A DNA stretch of 12,364 bases, taken from Methylomonas sp. Its GTDB lineage: Bacteria; Pseudomonadota; Gammaproteobacteria; Methylococcales; Methylomonadaceae. The DNA is taken from positions 1 to 12,364 of the forward strand of contig JAQTYP010000050.1 in NCBI GenBank assembly GCA_028688235.1, written 5' to 3'. Below the pieces are notes generated by a model. That model was not told the DNA's origin. It did not search any database and saw nothing but the letters and a program-made list of their open reading frames with translations. Positions 6,344 through 12,364 of this stretch are shown here, in pieces; position 1 is the first letter of the stretch; each line of letters begins with the position of its first letter. The position numbers and the translations under genes were made by a program.

Positions 6344-7330
6344 TCAACAACCCCAGCGCAACGCCGCGGTATTGACCGGCGCATCCCATAGGCGCTGCAT
6401 TTCTTCGTCCAATAAGGTCAATGTCAACGAACACCCGGCCATGTCCAGCGACGTGGTAAAGTTGCCGACCAACGAGCGCCGAATGTTCACGCCCCGTTTA
6501 TTGAAAGTTTGCCACGCCAATTCGTATACGAGATGCAACTCCACCAATGGTGTCGCTCCGAATCCGTTCACGTGCAACAAGGCGCCTTGACCGGCTTGCG
6601 GCATTAATTCGTCGAACAAATGCCCTGCCAATTGCTCGACGATTTCACTGGCCGATACCCATTTGCCGGTTTCGCGTCCGCGTTCGCCGTGTATGCCCAC
6701 GCCCATTTCGATTTCGTCGCCAGCCAGGTCGAAGGTCGGATGCCCCAGGGCCGGCACGGTACAACTAGTCAAGGCCACGCCCATAGACGCGGTTGCCCGC
6801 ACCACCCTGTCCCCCAGGGCTTTGCAGGCCAACAAATCGTAACCCTCTTCGGCGGCGGCTCCGACGATTTTTTCGACGATGGCCGTTCCCGCCACGCCGC
6901 GCCGCCCTATCGCATGGTCTTTAGGCAGGGAAACGTCGTCGTTGACCAACACCGTCGCATTCGGTTTGTCCAGCATTTCGGCGGCCATCTCGAAATTCAT
7001 CACGTCACCGGCGTAGTTTTTGACGATGAACAACACTCCCGCACCAGCCTCTACCGCTTCGGCCGCGGCCATCATCTGATCCGGCGTCGGCGATGTAAAG
7101 ATTTGACCAGGACAAGCCGCATCCAGCATACCGTATCCGACAAAACCGCTATGCAAGGGTTCGTGGCCGGAACCGCCGCCCGAAATCAAGGCTACCTTGC
7201 CTTGTTTGCGTTGCCGGCGCGCAATGAAATTGGGTTCTGTGCTCAATTCGACGATGTCGGCATGCGCCTTGGCGAAACCCTGCAGACTCATATCCAGAAC
7301 GGTGGCTGGACTATCGATGAATTTTTTCAT
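6344..7330 (-). CDS. dhaK: Dihydroxyacetone kinase, substrate-binding subunit DhaK
   Basis: DhaK binds dihydroxyacetone covalently through a histidine (hemiaminal) and presents it for phosphorylation to DHA phosphate. The 328-residue protein has the GGGSGHEP motif with H56, K104 and D109 in FIVKNYAGD, and the covalent-binding histidine H214 in GVGIHGERG. H56 and D109 have the same numbers in E. coli DhaK. ACPGQIFTSPTPD and the C-terminal LWDAPVN...ALRWG also closely recall E. coli DhaK, more than the fused ATP-dependent kinases, so I assign it to the PTS-dependent subtype. A strong AAAGGAG site lies about six bases before the ATG. The HAD phosphatase gene ends only ten bases upstream, so both are on one transcript. 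The C terminus (RWGC) is complete. DhaL lies just beyond, convergent. The phosphoryl donor is uncertain because no DhaM or other PTS gene is present. Confidence 0.95.
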   Translation of the reverse strand: MKKFIDSPATVLDMSLQGFAKAHADIVELSTEPNFIARRQRKQGKVALISGGGSGHEPLHSGFVGYGMLDAACPGQIFTSPTPDQMMAAAEAVEAGAGVLFIVKNYAGDVMNFEMAAEMLDKPNATVLVNDDVSLPKDHAIGRRGVAGTAIVEKIVGAAAEEGYDLLACKALGDRVVRATASMGVALTSCTVPALGHPTFDLAGDEIEMGVGIHGERGRETGKWVSASEIVEQLAGHLFDELMPQAGQGALLHVNGFGATPLVELHLVYELAWQTFNKRGVNIRRSLVGNFTTSLDMAGCSLTLTLLDEEMQRLWDAPVNTAALRWGC

Positions 7331-7340
7331 TAGTGCTCCT

Positions 7341-8156
7341 TTATAAATCGCGCAATGCTCGAGTAAGTTCTTGAATATCTTTCATGATCCAGGTCGGGGC
7401 ATAATCGACCCGTGCCAAATCGTCCACATTGGAAATACCGGACAACACCAACACACTGCGGATGCCGGCGCGCACGGCGCCCAAGATATCGGTATCCAGG
7501 CGATCGCCTATCGCAATCACACGCTCGGCTTCTACGCCCAACCGCCCCATCGCTTGTTGATAAATAATGGGTTCCGGCTTACCTATCGTGACCGGATGAA
7601 CGCCGGTCGCCGCCGTCAATGCCGCCAAGGTCGCTCCGTTTCCGGGTAGAAACCCGCGTTCGCTGGGCAAGGTTACATCGCCGTTGGTGCCGAAAAAGTC
7701 CGCACCGGCTTGAATATTCAGAGCCGCCGCACACAGTTTATCCCAGCTCAAGGCCTTGTCCAGCCCGCAAACGACCAAATCCGCGTGCCTGCCGCCAGCG
7801 ACATCGTCCAATCCCGTCAACGTAAAGCCCAAATCCATCAAGGGCTGAACCAATCCGAAGCCGCCGATCACGAACACGCGGGTAGCCGGCGGCGGATAAC
7901 GCTCCGCCAGATACAAGGCCGTCGCCATACCCGACGTCAAAATTTGGTTTAATTCGACGGTAACCCCCATCCCCTGCAATTTGGACACATATTGCTCAGG
8001 ACTCGAGCCGGCATTGTTGGTCGCCAATACGAAAGGCAGATTCAATTCCCTTAAAGTCAGAAAGAATTCAACCAGTCCCGATTGAGGCCTATCCCCGTGC
8101 CATAGCACGCCGTCCATGTCGATGATCAGGCCACCGATGTTTTCTAAGGTTTGCAT
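7341..8156 (-). CDS. HAD superfamily subfamily IIA phosphatase, NagD-like
   Basis: This 271-residue cytoplasmic hydrolase has all four HAD motifs. Motif I is IIDMDGVL with nucleophile D13 and acid/base D15; motif II is LATNNAG with T46; motif III is GKPEP with K193; motif IV is IGDRLDTDI with D218 and D223. The cap between motifs II and III and the overall length fit the IIA class, which includes NagD, phosphoglycolate phosphatase, glycerol-3-phosphate phosphatase and pyridoxal phosphatase. The substrate cannot be fixed from sequence. Its gene is first in an operon with dhaK, ten bases downstream, so a triose, glycerol or glycolate phosphate is a reasonable inference. No clear Shine-Dalgarno site precedes the ATG (the upstream sequence is AT-rich), but a later start would remove motif I. 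Nothing appears truncated. Confidence 0.9.
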   Translation of the reverse strand: MQTLENIGGLIIDMDGVLWHGDRPQSGLVEFFLTLRELNLPFVLATNNAGSSPEQYVSKLQGMGVTVELNQILTSGMATALYLAERYPPPATRVFVIGGFGLVQPLMDLGFTLTGLDDVAGGRHADLVVCGLDKALSWDKLCAAALNIQAGADFFGTNGDVTLPSERGFLPGNGATLAALTAATGVHPVTIGKPEPIIYQQAMGRLGVEAERVIAIGDRLDTDILGAVRAGIRSVLVLSGISNVDDLARVDYAPTWIMKDIQELTRALRDL

Positions 8157-8312
8157 AAAATTTTAGATATTGGGTACTTTACGCCGCTGAAGCATAAAAA
8201 ATCATTTCATCCACGATTCGAATAGCTGCCAACTTCGGCGATCTACCCAAACGACGACCGGAAAAACCGGAGCAACAGACTGATATCTTTCATGCCTTTG
8301 GTGCACTAAATG

Positions 8313-8326
8313 CAGCTTTTAAGCTG
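8313..8326. promoter_or_regulatory. Short palindrome between the HAD gene and tRNA-Phe
   Basis: CAGCTTTTAAGCTG is a perfect 14-base palindrome in the 286-base interval between the phosphatase start and the tRNA. It lies about 157 bases upstream of the phosphatase start and about 85 bases upstream of the tRNA promoter. It could be a regulator site, but palindromes of this length occur by chance. Apart from the tRNA promoter I see nothing else of note in the interval. Confidence 0.2.
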
Positions 8327-8396
8327 AATCAGCCGCAGAGAATTGCATAAACCTACCGGCCTGTCCAGTCTGGCTCGACATAGCCAATATTTTCAC

Positions 8397-8425
8397 TTGA
8401 CTTTGCAGCATCAAAAGGGTTTAAT
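8397..8425 (+). promoter_or_regulatory. Sigma70-type promoter for tRNA-Phe
   Basis: A -35 box TTGACT (8397-8402) and a -10 box TTTAAT (8420-8425) each match the consensus in five of six bases, with an ideal 17-base spacer. Transcription would start near 8432, about 11 bases before the mature tRNA. The discriminator after the -10 box (AGGCTGC) is fairly GC-rich, as is common in stable-RNA promoters under stringent control. Confidence 0.75.
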
Positions 8426-8442
8426 AGGCTGCTCTTGAGCAA

Positions 8443-8518
<76 letters not shown>

Positions 8519-8527
8519 TGAATTCGG

Positions 8528-8557
8528 AAGGCCTTGCAGCAATGCAAGGCCTTTTTT
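8528..8557 (+). terminator. Intrinsic terminator of tRNA-Phe
   Basis: AAGGCCTTGCA pairs perfectly with TGCAAGGCCTT over 11 bases around a GCAA loop, a stable GNRA tetraloop. A T-run follows directly (six Ts counting the end of the stem). It starts ten bases after the tRNA CCA end. On minus no T-run follows, so it would not efficiently stop the convergent rfbA transcript. Confidence 0.92.
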
Positions 8558-8617
8558 ATGTGCTTTTTGTCAGCAAACCAAGCGGGAGCCCGATCCAGCG
8601 AACTCCCATCGGTCAGG

Positions 8618-9502
8618 CTAAAACACCCGTTTATTCAGCAGCGCAAGCAGATATTGGCCATATCCGTTCTTGGCGAGCGGCCTTGCCAAGGTCTCGACCT
8701 TGGCATCGTCTATCCAGCCGTTTCGCCAGGCGATTTCCTCGGGGCAAGCCACTTTCAGTCCTTGCCGGGTTTCTATCGTTTCGATGAAGTTGCCAGCCTC
8801 GATCAAACTGGCATGAGTCCCCGTATCCAGCCACGCATAACCACGCCGCATGATTTCGACGTTTAACTGCTGTTGCTCCAGGTAAACCTTGTTGACGTCG
8901 GTTATTTCCAACTCTCCTCTGGCAGAGGGCTTCAAATCGGCAGCAATGTCGACAACCTGATCGTCGTAAAAATACAAGCCGGTTACCGCGTAATTGCTCT
9001 TGGCTTGCTCGGGTTTTTCTTCCAGCGTCGTCGCCTTGCCTTCACGATCGAAACTGACGACGCCGTAACGCTCCGGATCAAGCACGTGGTAAGCGAACAC
9101 CGTGGCCCCCGTTTGGCGGCTATTGGCATTCCTGAGCAACACATGCAAATCGTGGCCGTAGAAAATATTGTCGCCCAATATCAAGGTACTCGGATTGTTA
9201 CCGACAAAATCCTTGCCTATGATGAAGGCTTGCGCCAGACCGTCCGGACTCGGCTGCACCGCATAACTCAACGATATCCCCCAATCGCTGCCGTCGCCAA
9301 GCAACTGCCGAAACAATGGCGTGTCCTGCGGCGTGGAGATGATCAAAACATCCCGGATTCCCGCCAACATCAAGGTGCTGAGCGGATAGTAAATCATGGG
9401 CTTGTCGTAAATCGGCAGCAACTGCTTGGACACCGCCTTGGTGACCGGATAGAGCCTGGTGCCGGAGCCGCCGGCCAAGATAATACCTTTGCGTTCTTTC
9501 AT
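8618..9502 (-). CDS. rfbA: Glucose-1-phosphate thymidylyltransferase RfbA/RmlA
   Basis: This cytoplasmic enzyme joins dTTP and glucose 1-phosphate to give dTDP-glucose, the first step of dTDP-L-rhamnose synthesis. The 294-residue length is normal for the family. The nucleotide-binding signature GGSGTRLYPVT spans residues 11-21, followed by SKQLLPIYDKPMIYYPLS. The Mg2+ aspartates are D111 (LGDNIFYGHD) and D226 (WLDTGTH), and EEKP lies at 161-164. It is the last gene of the rfbBDA run; its start lies two bases after the rfbD stop, with only a weak GGAAA ribosome site, so translational coupling is likely. Feedback control by dTDP-rhamnose is known for the family. No terminator with a T-run is visible after the stop. 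Confidence 0.97.
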   Translation of the reverse strand: MKERKGIILAGGSGTRLYPVTKAVSKQLLPIYDKPMIYYPLSTLMLAGIRDVLIISTPQDTPLFRQLLGDGSDWGISLSYAVQPSPDGLAQAFIIGKDFVGNNPSTLILGDNIFYGHDLHVLLRNANSRQTGATVFAYHVLDPERYGVVSFDREGKATTLEEKPEQAKSNYAVTGLYFYDDQVVDIAADLKPSARGELEITDVNKVYLEQQQLNVEIMRRGYAWLDTGTHASLIEAGNFIETIETRQGLKVACPEEIAWRNGWIDDAKVETLARPLAKNGYGQYLLALLNKRVF

Positions 9503-9504
9503 GT

Positions 9505-10401
9505 CTATTTTCCGTAAATTTCAGTCAGCATCCTCGTCACCCCAAGCTGCCAGGCCGGTAGCTGCAAATCGAAGGTGTTTCGGAGTTTTTCGGTGTTTAA
9601 GCGCGAATTCAACGGCCTGCGGGCCGGGGTTGGATATTGCGATGTCGCAATGGCTTGCAAGGCATCGGCTTGCAGCTTTAAAGCAATACCGGACTGCCTG
9701 GCAAACTCGAACACGTAAGCCGCATAAGCATGCCAACTGCATTCCCTGCTCGCCGCCAGATGATACAGCCCGGATACGTCTTTCCGCTTCGAGGCGGTGC
9801 GAATGGCATGCGCCGTTACGTCCGCCAGCAATTCCGCCCCGGTCGGCGCCCCGATCTGATCGTCTATCACCGACAAAGTCTCCCTTTCCTGCCCCAATCG
9901 CAGCATGGTTTTGGCGAAATTCTGCCCACGCGCCGCATAGACCCAACTGGTGCGAAAGATCAGATGCAAACAACCCGAGGCCTGAATCGCTTGCTCGCCT
10001 TCGAGCTTGGTTTTGCCGTAAACGCTCAACGGATTGACGGAGTCCGATTCCCGCCAAGGCGTATTACCGCTGCCGTCGAAAACATAATCCGTGGAATAAT
10101 GCAGCAACCAGGCACCGCAATCCCTGGCGGCATTCGCCAGCACGGCGGGAGCCTGGGCATTGATCAAACCCGCCAGCTCAGAGTCGTCTTCGGCCTTATC
10201 GACTGCCGTATACGCCGCGGCATTGACGATGACATCCGGACGCAAATCCACAACGGTTTTGCCTATACCCTCCAAATTGCACAAGTCTCCGCAATGATCG
10301 TTACTGTTTCTATCCAGAACAATCAAGTCTCCCAGAGGAGCTAGACTGCGTTGCAATTCCCATCCAACCTGGCCGCTTTTTCCGAAAAGCAAGATCCTCA
10401 T
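9505..10401 (-). CDS. rfbD: dTDP-4-dehydrorhamnose reductase RfbD/RmlD
   Basis: This cytoplasmic NAD(P)H-dependent short-chain dehydrogenase carries out the last step, reducing dTDP-4-keto-L-rhamnose to dTDP-L-rhamnose. The 298-residue protein begins MRILLFGKSGQVG with the cofactor motif G7-x2-G10-x2-G13. NAAAYTAVDKAE lies near residues 60-71 and STDYVFDG at 103-110. The catalytic pair Y128 and K132 is in YGKTK, followed by FRTSWVY. Its ATG overlaps the rfbB stop by four bases (ATGA), and rfbA starts two bases after its own stop, so the three genes form a tight operon. The sequence is intact and ordinary for the family. Confidence 0.97.
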   Translation of the reverse strand: MRILLFGKSGQVGWELQRSLAPLGDLIVLDRNSNDHCGDLCNLEGIGKTVVDLRPDVIVNAAAYTAVDKAEDDSELAGLINAQAPAVLANAARDCGAWLLHYSTDYVFDGSGNTPWRESDSVNPLSVYGKTKLEGEQAIQASGCLHLIFRTSWVYAARGQNFAKTMLRLGQERETLSVIDDQIGAPTGAELLADVTAHAIRTASKRKDVSGLYHLAASRECSWHAYAAYVFEFARQSGIALKLQADALQAIATSQYPTPARRPLNSRLNTEKLRNTFDLQLPAWQLGVTRMLTEIYGK

Positions 10402-11471
10402 GCTTTATTACGCTCCGCATAATTTTTTTCGAGCCAGCGTTGATAGTCGCCGGAAAGTACATTATTAACCCAATCCTGATGCTCCAAATACCATTGCACG
10501 GTCTTGCGAATACCGGTTTCGAAGGTTTCGGCCGGTTTCCAGCCCAGTTCGCGCTGCAACTTACCGGCATCGATGGCATAACGTCTGTCATGGCCGGGCC
10601 TGTCGGTCACATAGGTAATCTGCTCCGAATAGGATAAACCGTCGGTTCGCGGCTGCAATTCATCCAGAATGCCGCACAAGGTATGCACGACATCCAAATT
10701 GGGCTTTTCATTCCAGCCACCCACATTGTAAACCTCGCCAACCTTCCCGGCTTCCAGCACCCGGCGAATCGCGCTACAGTGATCCTTGACATAAAGCCAA
10801 TCGCGAATTTGCTGGCCGTCTCCATATATGGGCAAAGCCTTGCCGGATAGCGCGTTTTGAATGCATAAGGGAATCAGTTTTTCCGGAAAATGATAAGGGC
10901 CGTAATTGTTGGAGCAATTGGTGGTCAATACCGGCAGTCCGTAAGTATGGTGATAGGCTCTGACCAAATGGTCGCTGGCGGCCTTGCTTGCCGAATACGG
11001 GCTGTTGGGTTGATATTGGTTGGTTTCCGAAAATGGCGGATCATGCTTTTCCAACGACCCATAGACCTCATCGGTCGACACGTGCAGGAAACGAAATTCT
11101 TGTTTGGCTTGCGATGCCAAGCCATTCCAGTAAGCCCTCACCGCCTCCAACAACCTGAAACTTCCGACGACGTTGGTTTGAACGAAGTCTTCCGGCCCAT
11201 GTATAGAACGGTCCACATGAGATTCTGCGGCAAAATTGATCACCGCACGAATATTGTGTTCGATCAACAAACCCGATACGACGTCGTAATCACCGATATC
11301 GGCCTGGACGAAAATATGCCTGGGATCGTCTTGCAGCGTCGAAAGATTTTGCAGATTACCCGCATAGGTCAGCTTATCCAGATTAACGACAGCTTCGTCG
11401 CTTTGCGCCAACCAATCCAGAACAAAATTACTGCCGATAAATCCGGCTCCGCCGGTCACTAAAATAGTCAT
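10398..11471 (-). CDS. rfbB: dTDP-glucose 4,6-dehydratase RfbB/RmlB
   Basis: This NAD+-dependent extended short-chain dehydrogenase converts dTDP-glucose to dTDP-4-keto-6-deoxyglucose, the second pathway step. The 357-residue protein has the Rossmann motif TGGAGFIG (G7, G10, G13) and FAAESHVDRSI near residue 80. The catalytic T133-D134-E135 sits in VSTDEVYG, and Y159 and K163 sit in YSASK. NNYGPYHFPEKLIP lies near 188-201. All parts of the dehydratase active site are present. It is the first gene of the rfbBDA operon, with AAGG four bases before the ATG and a perfect TATAAT about 28 bases upstream. RmlC, the 3,5-epimerase, is not in this cluster and must be encoded elsewhere if rhamnose is made. 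Confidence 0.97.
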   Translation of the reverse strand: MTILVTGGAGFIGSNFVLDWLAQSDEAVVNLDKLTYAGNLQNLSTLQDDPRHIFVQADIGDYDVVSGLLIEHNIRAVINFAAESHVDRSIHGPEDFVQTNVVGSFRLLEAVRAYWNGLASQAKQEFRFLHVSTDEVYGSLEKHDPPFSETNQYQPNSPYSASKAASDHLVRAYHHTYGLPVLTTNCSNNYGPYHFPEKLIPLCIQNALSGKALPIYGDGQQIRDWLYVKDHCSAIRRVLEAGKVGEVYNVGGWNEKPNLDVVHTLCGILDELQPRTDGLSYSEQITYVTDRPGHDRRYAIDAGKLQRELGWKPAETFETGIRKTVQWYLEHQDWVNNVLSGDYQRWLEKNYAERNKA

Positions 11472-11498
11472 AAAACCTTAAATTATTCAACTAAAAAA

Positions 11499-11504
11499 AT
11501 TATA
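11499..11504 (-). promoter_or_regulatory. Candidate -10 box of the rfbBDA operon
   Basis: The minus strand reads TATAAT exactly, about 28 bases before the rfbB start, in the AT-rich 82-base gap after the short histidine kinase gene. No good -35 hexamer lies 16-18 bases upstream, so it could need an activator or be chance in AT-rich DNA. Confidence 0.45.
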
Positions 11505-11553
11505 CTGGAAAGCGGCGACAGACATGATCAGCCTGCCGCCCAATTTAAAACCC

Positions 11554-12228
11554 TCACGGCAAAAACAAACAGAATCTAGCGCCTCCCAAGCGGCTTTGAT
11601 TGTCGATTTTAACAAAACCCGCCTTATCGCGATTTTTATGGAAACCGGCAATGGCGGCAACGAAATAAAGCCCCAGGCCGGTATTGCCGCTAACCCAATC
11701 CAGCTCCGACGGTTTGGTTAAATCCGCATTGAGCAAGCGCTCGGGATAGCCCTCGCCATCGTCCTCAATGCAAATTTTCAGATAGCCTGCTTCTTCGAAT
11801 GCCGAAATCAAAACGGATTGCCGCATATAACGCAGCGCATTGTTCAAAATATTGCCTATCGCATTGGTGACCTGTTGATAATCACAATACCCCATGAGTT
11901 CTTCGCTGCATGAAACGCGGATATCGACAGTATTTTGTTGCAGGAAACCGATTTGTTGGGATTTGGCCTCATTGATCAGGTCGATGACGGGGTATTCGTC
12001 CACGATCAGGCTGAACTTATGGCTATCTATCTTATAGATCACCAATAACTGCATCAAACTATGGTTGATCCTATTCGCTTCGAATTCCAGTTGGCGTATA
12101 TCGTCTTGCTGCTGTGGAGTTTGACTCAGACTTAAATGCTGAATCAAGCCCAGCAAGGTCCCGAGAGACGTTTTGATGTCGTGCACCGTAGACCCCAAAA
12201 TCGTCGAAAATATCTCCCCGCCACTCAT
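11554..12228 (-). CDS. Short sensorless histidine kinase
   Basis: This 224-residue protein has only a kinase core: no membrane segment and no sensing domain. The phosphoacceptor region reads STVHDIKTSLGTLLG with H16, unusually close to the N terminus. The ATPase domain has the N-box AIGNILNNALRY (N130), the EDDGEGYP box (155-161) and GNTGLGLYFV (181-190), so ATP binding appears intact. It is cytoplasmic and must take its signal from a partner. Its ATG overlaps the stop of the upstream gene by four bases, so that gene's product is the obvious partner. It is transcribed in the same direction as rfbBDA, 82 bases away, but a separate promoter seems to serve rfb. Target and signal are unknown. Confidence 0.85.
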   Translation of the reverse strand: MSGGEIFSTILGSTVHDIKTSLGTLLGLIQHLSLSQTPQQQDDIRQLEFEANRINHSLMQLLVIYKIDSHKFSLIVDEYPVIDLINEAKSQQIGFLQQNTVDIRVSCSEELMGYCDYQQVTNAIGNILNNALRYMRQSVLISAFEEAGYLKICIEDDGEGYPERLLNADLTKPSELDWVSGNTGLGLYFVAAIAGFHKNRDKAGFVKIDNQSRLGGARFCLFLP

Positions 12229-12364
12229 TCTTTCCCCTTGGCTGCATATTTGCGCAGTAAACTTGAAAATTCCATTTGCAGGCCGCCCAGCTTTTGTTTA
12301 TCCATGCCGATTTGCCCGGCCTTCTTGAACAACTCTTGAGCCCTCAGCAACTTGGCCTCGTTGA
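12225..12364 (-). CDS. C-terminal end of an unidentified helical, possibly TPR, protein (cut by window edge)
   Basis: Only the last 45 codons are visible. They read NEAKLLRAQELFKKAGQIGM, then DKQKLGGLQMEFSSLLRKYA and a lysine-rich end, AKGKE. The pattern predicts two or three amphipathic helices with a TPR-like A-x2-L-F-x-K-A repeat edge. The TGA overlaps the start of the short histidine kinase as ATGA, and the gene's last bases contain AAGGGGAAAG, a plausible ribosome site for the kinase. A response regulator with a helical tail or a TPR sensing protein would fit such a coupling, but the family cannot be identified from this fragment. Confidence 0.7.
   Translation of the reverse strand, partial: NEAKLLRAQELFKKAGQIGMDKQKLGGLQMEFSSLLRKYAAKGKE

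Noticed and set aside
8584..8613. GGGAG ... CTCCC pairing after tRNA-Phe as a terminator for rfbA
   Set aside because: The stem is only five bases with a long loop and no T-run follows on minus.
8873..9517. A 214-codon plus-strand frame opposite rfbA
   Set aside because: It is a shadow of the rfbA reading frame with no ribosome site and no recognisable domain.
9459..10344. Two long plus-strand frames opposite rfbD
   Set aside because: They are antisense to a clear rhamnose reductase gene and have frameshadow composition.

Overview
The window looks like chromosomal DNA of a gammaproteobacterium. The tRNA-Phe gene encodes its own CCA end and is close to the enterobacterial form, and base composition is moderately GC-rich throughout. 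The gene mix (large TPR lipoprotein of the kind associated with PEP-CTERM/exosortase systems, a DUF2380-type periplasmic protein, a cupin, short hairpin repeats between genes) recalls methanotrophs of the Methylococcales such as Methylomonas. That placement is an inference from memory, not the result of a search.

Layout, left to right. (1) Positions 1-1505, minus strand: a NarL/LuxR-type response regulator cut by the window edge, and just upstream of it a HisKA_3 sensor kinase; the two overlap by four bases. (2) Positions 1688-2655, plus strand: a two-gene unit divergent from the kinase, encoding a small three-histidine cupin and a secreted DUF2380-like protein, again overlapping by four bases; an 8-bp-arm palindrome lies in the divergent promoter region. 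(3) Positions 2656-3027: a non-genic stretch with a possible membrane-peptide ORF or gene remnant and a strong GC-rich hairpin. (4) Positions 3028-5433, minus strand: an 801-residue TPR lipoprotein. (5) Positions 5662-8156: dihydroxyacetone (DHA) kinase subunits. dhaL is on plus; dhaK is on minus, convergent with it and preceded in its own operon by a HAD-IIA phosphatase. A hairpin separates dhaL and dhaK. (6) Positions 8443-8518: tRNA-Phe with a good sigma70-type promoter and an intrinsic terminator. (7) Positions 8618-11471, minus strand: rfbB-rfbD-rfbA, three of the four dTDP-L-rhamnose genes; rfbC is not here. (8) Positions 11554-12364, minus strand: a short sensorless histidine kinase and the tail of an upstream gene that overlaps it by four bases.

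How the genes work together. The dTDP-rhamnose enzymes supply an activated sugar for surface polysaccharide, and the TPR lipoprotein may belong to an envelope or exopolysaccharide system. DhaK and DhaL would phosphorylate dihydroxyacetone; both look like the PTS-dependent type, yet no DhaM is present. The HAD phosphatase paired with dhaK probably acts on a small phosphorylated metabolite. The two kinase loci are signalling modules of unknown input. No clearly new system is proven here. The points most worth checking are the split DHA kinase with its phosphatase partner, the cupin/DUF2380 pair beside the two-component system, and the sensorless kinase coupled to an unidentified upstream gene.
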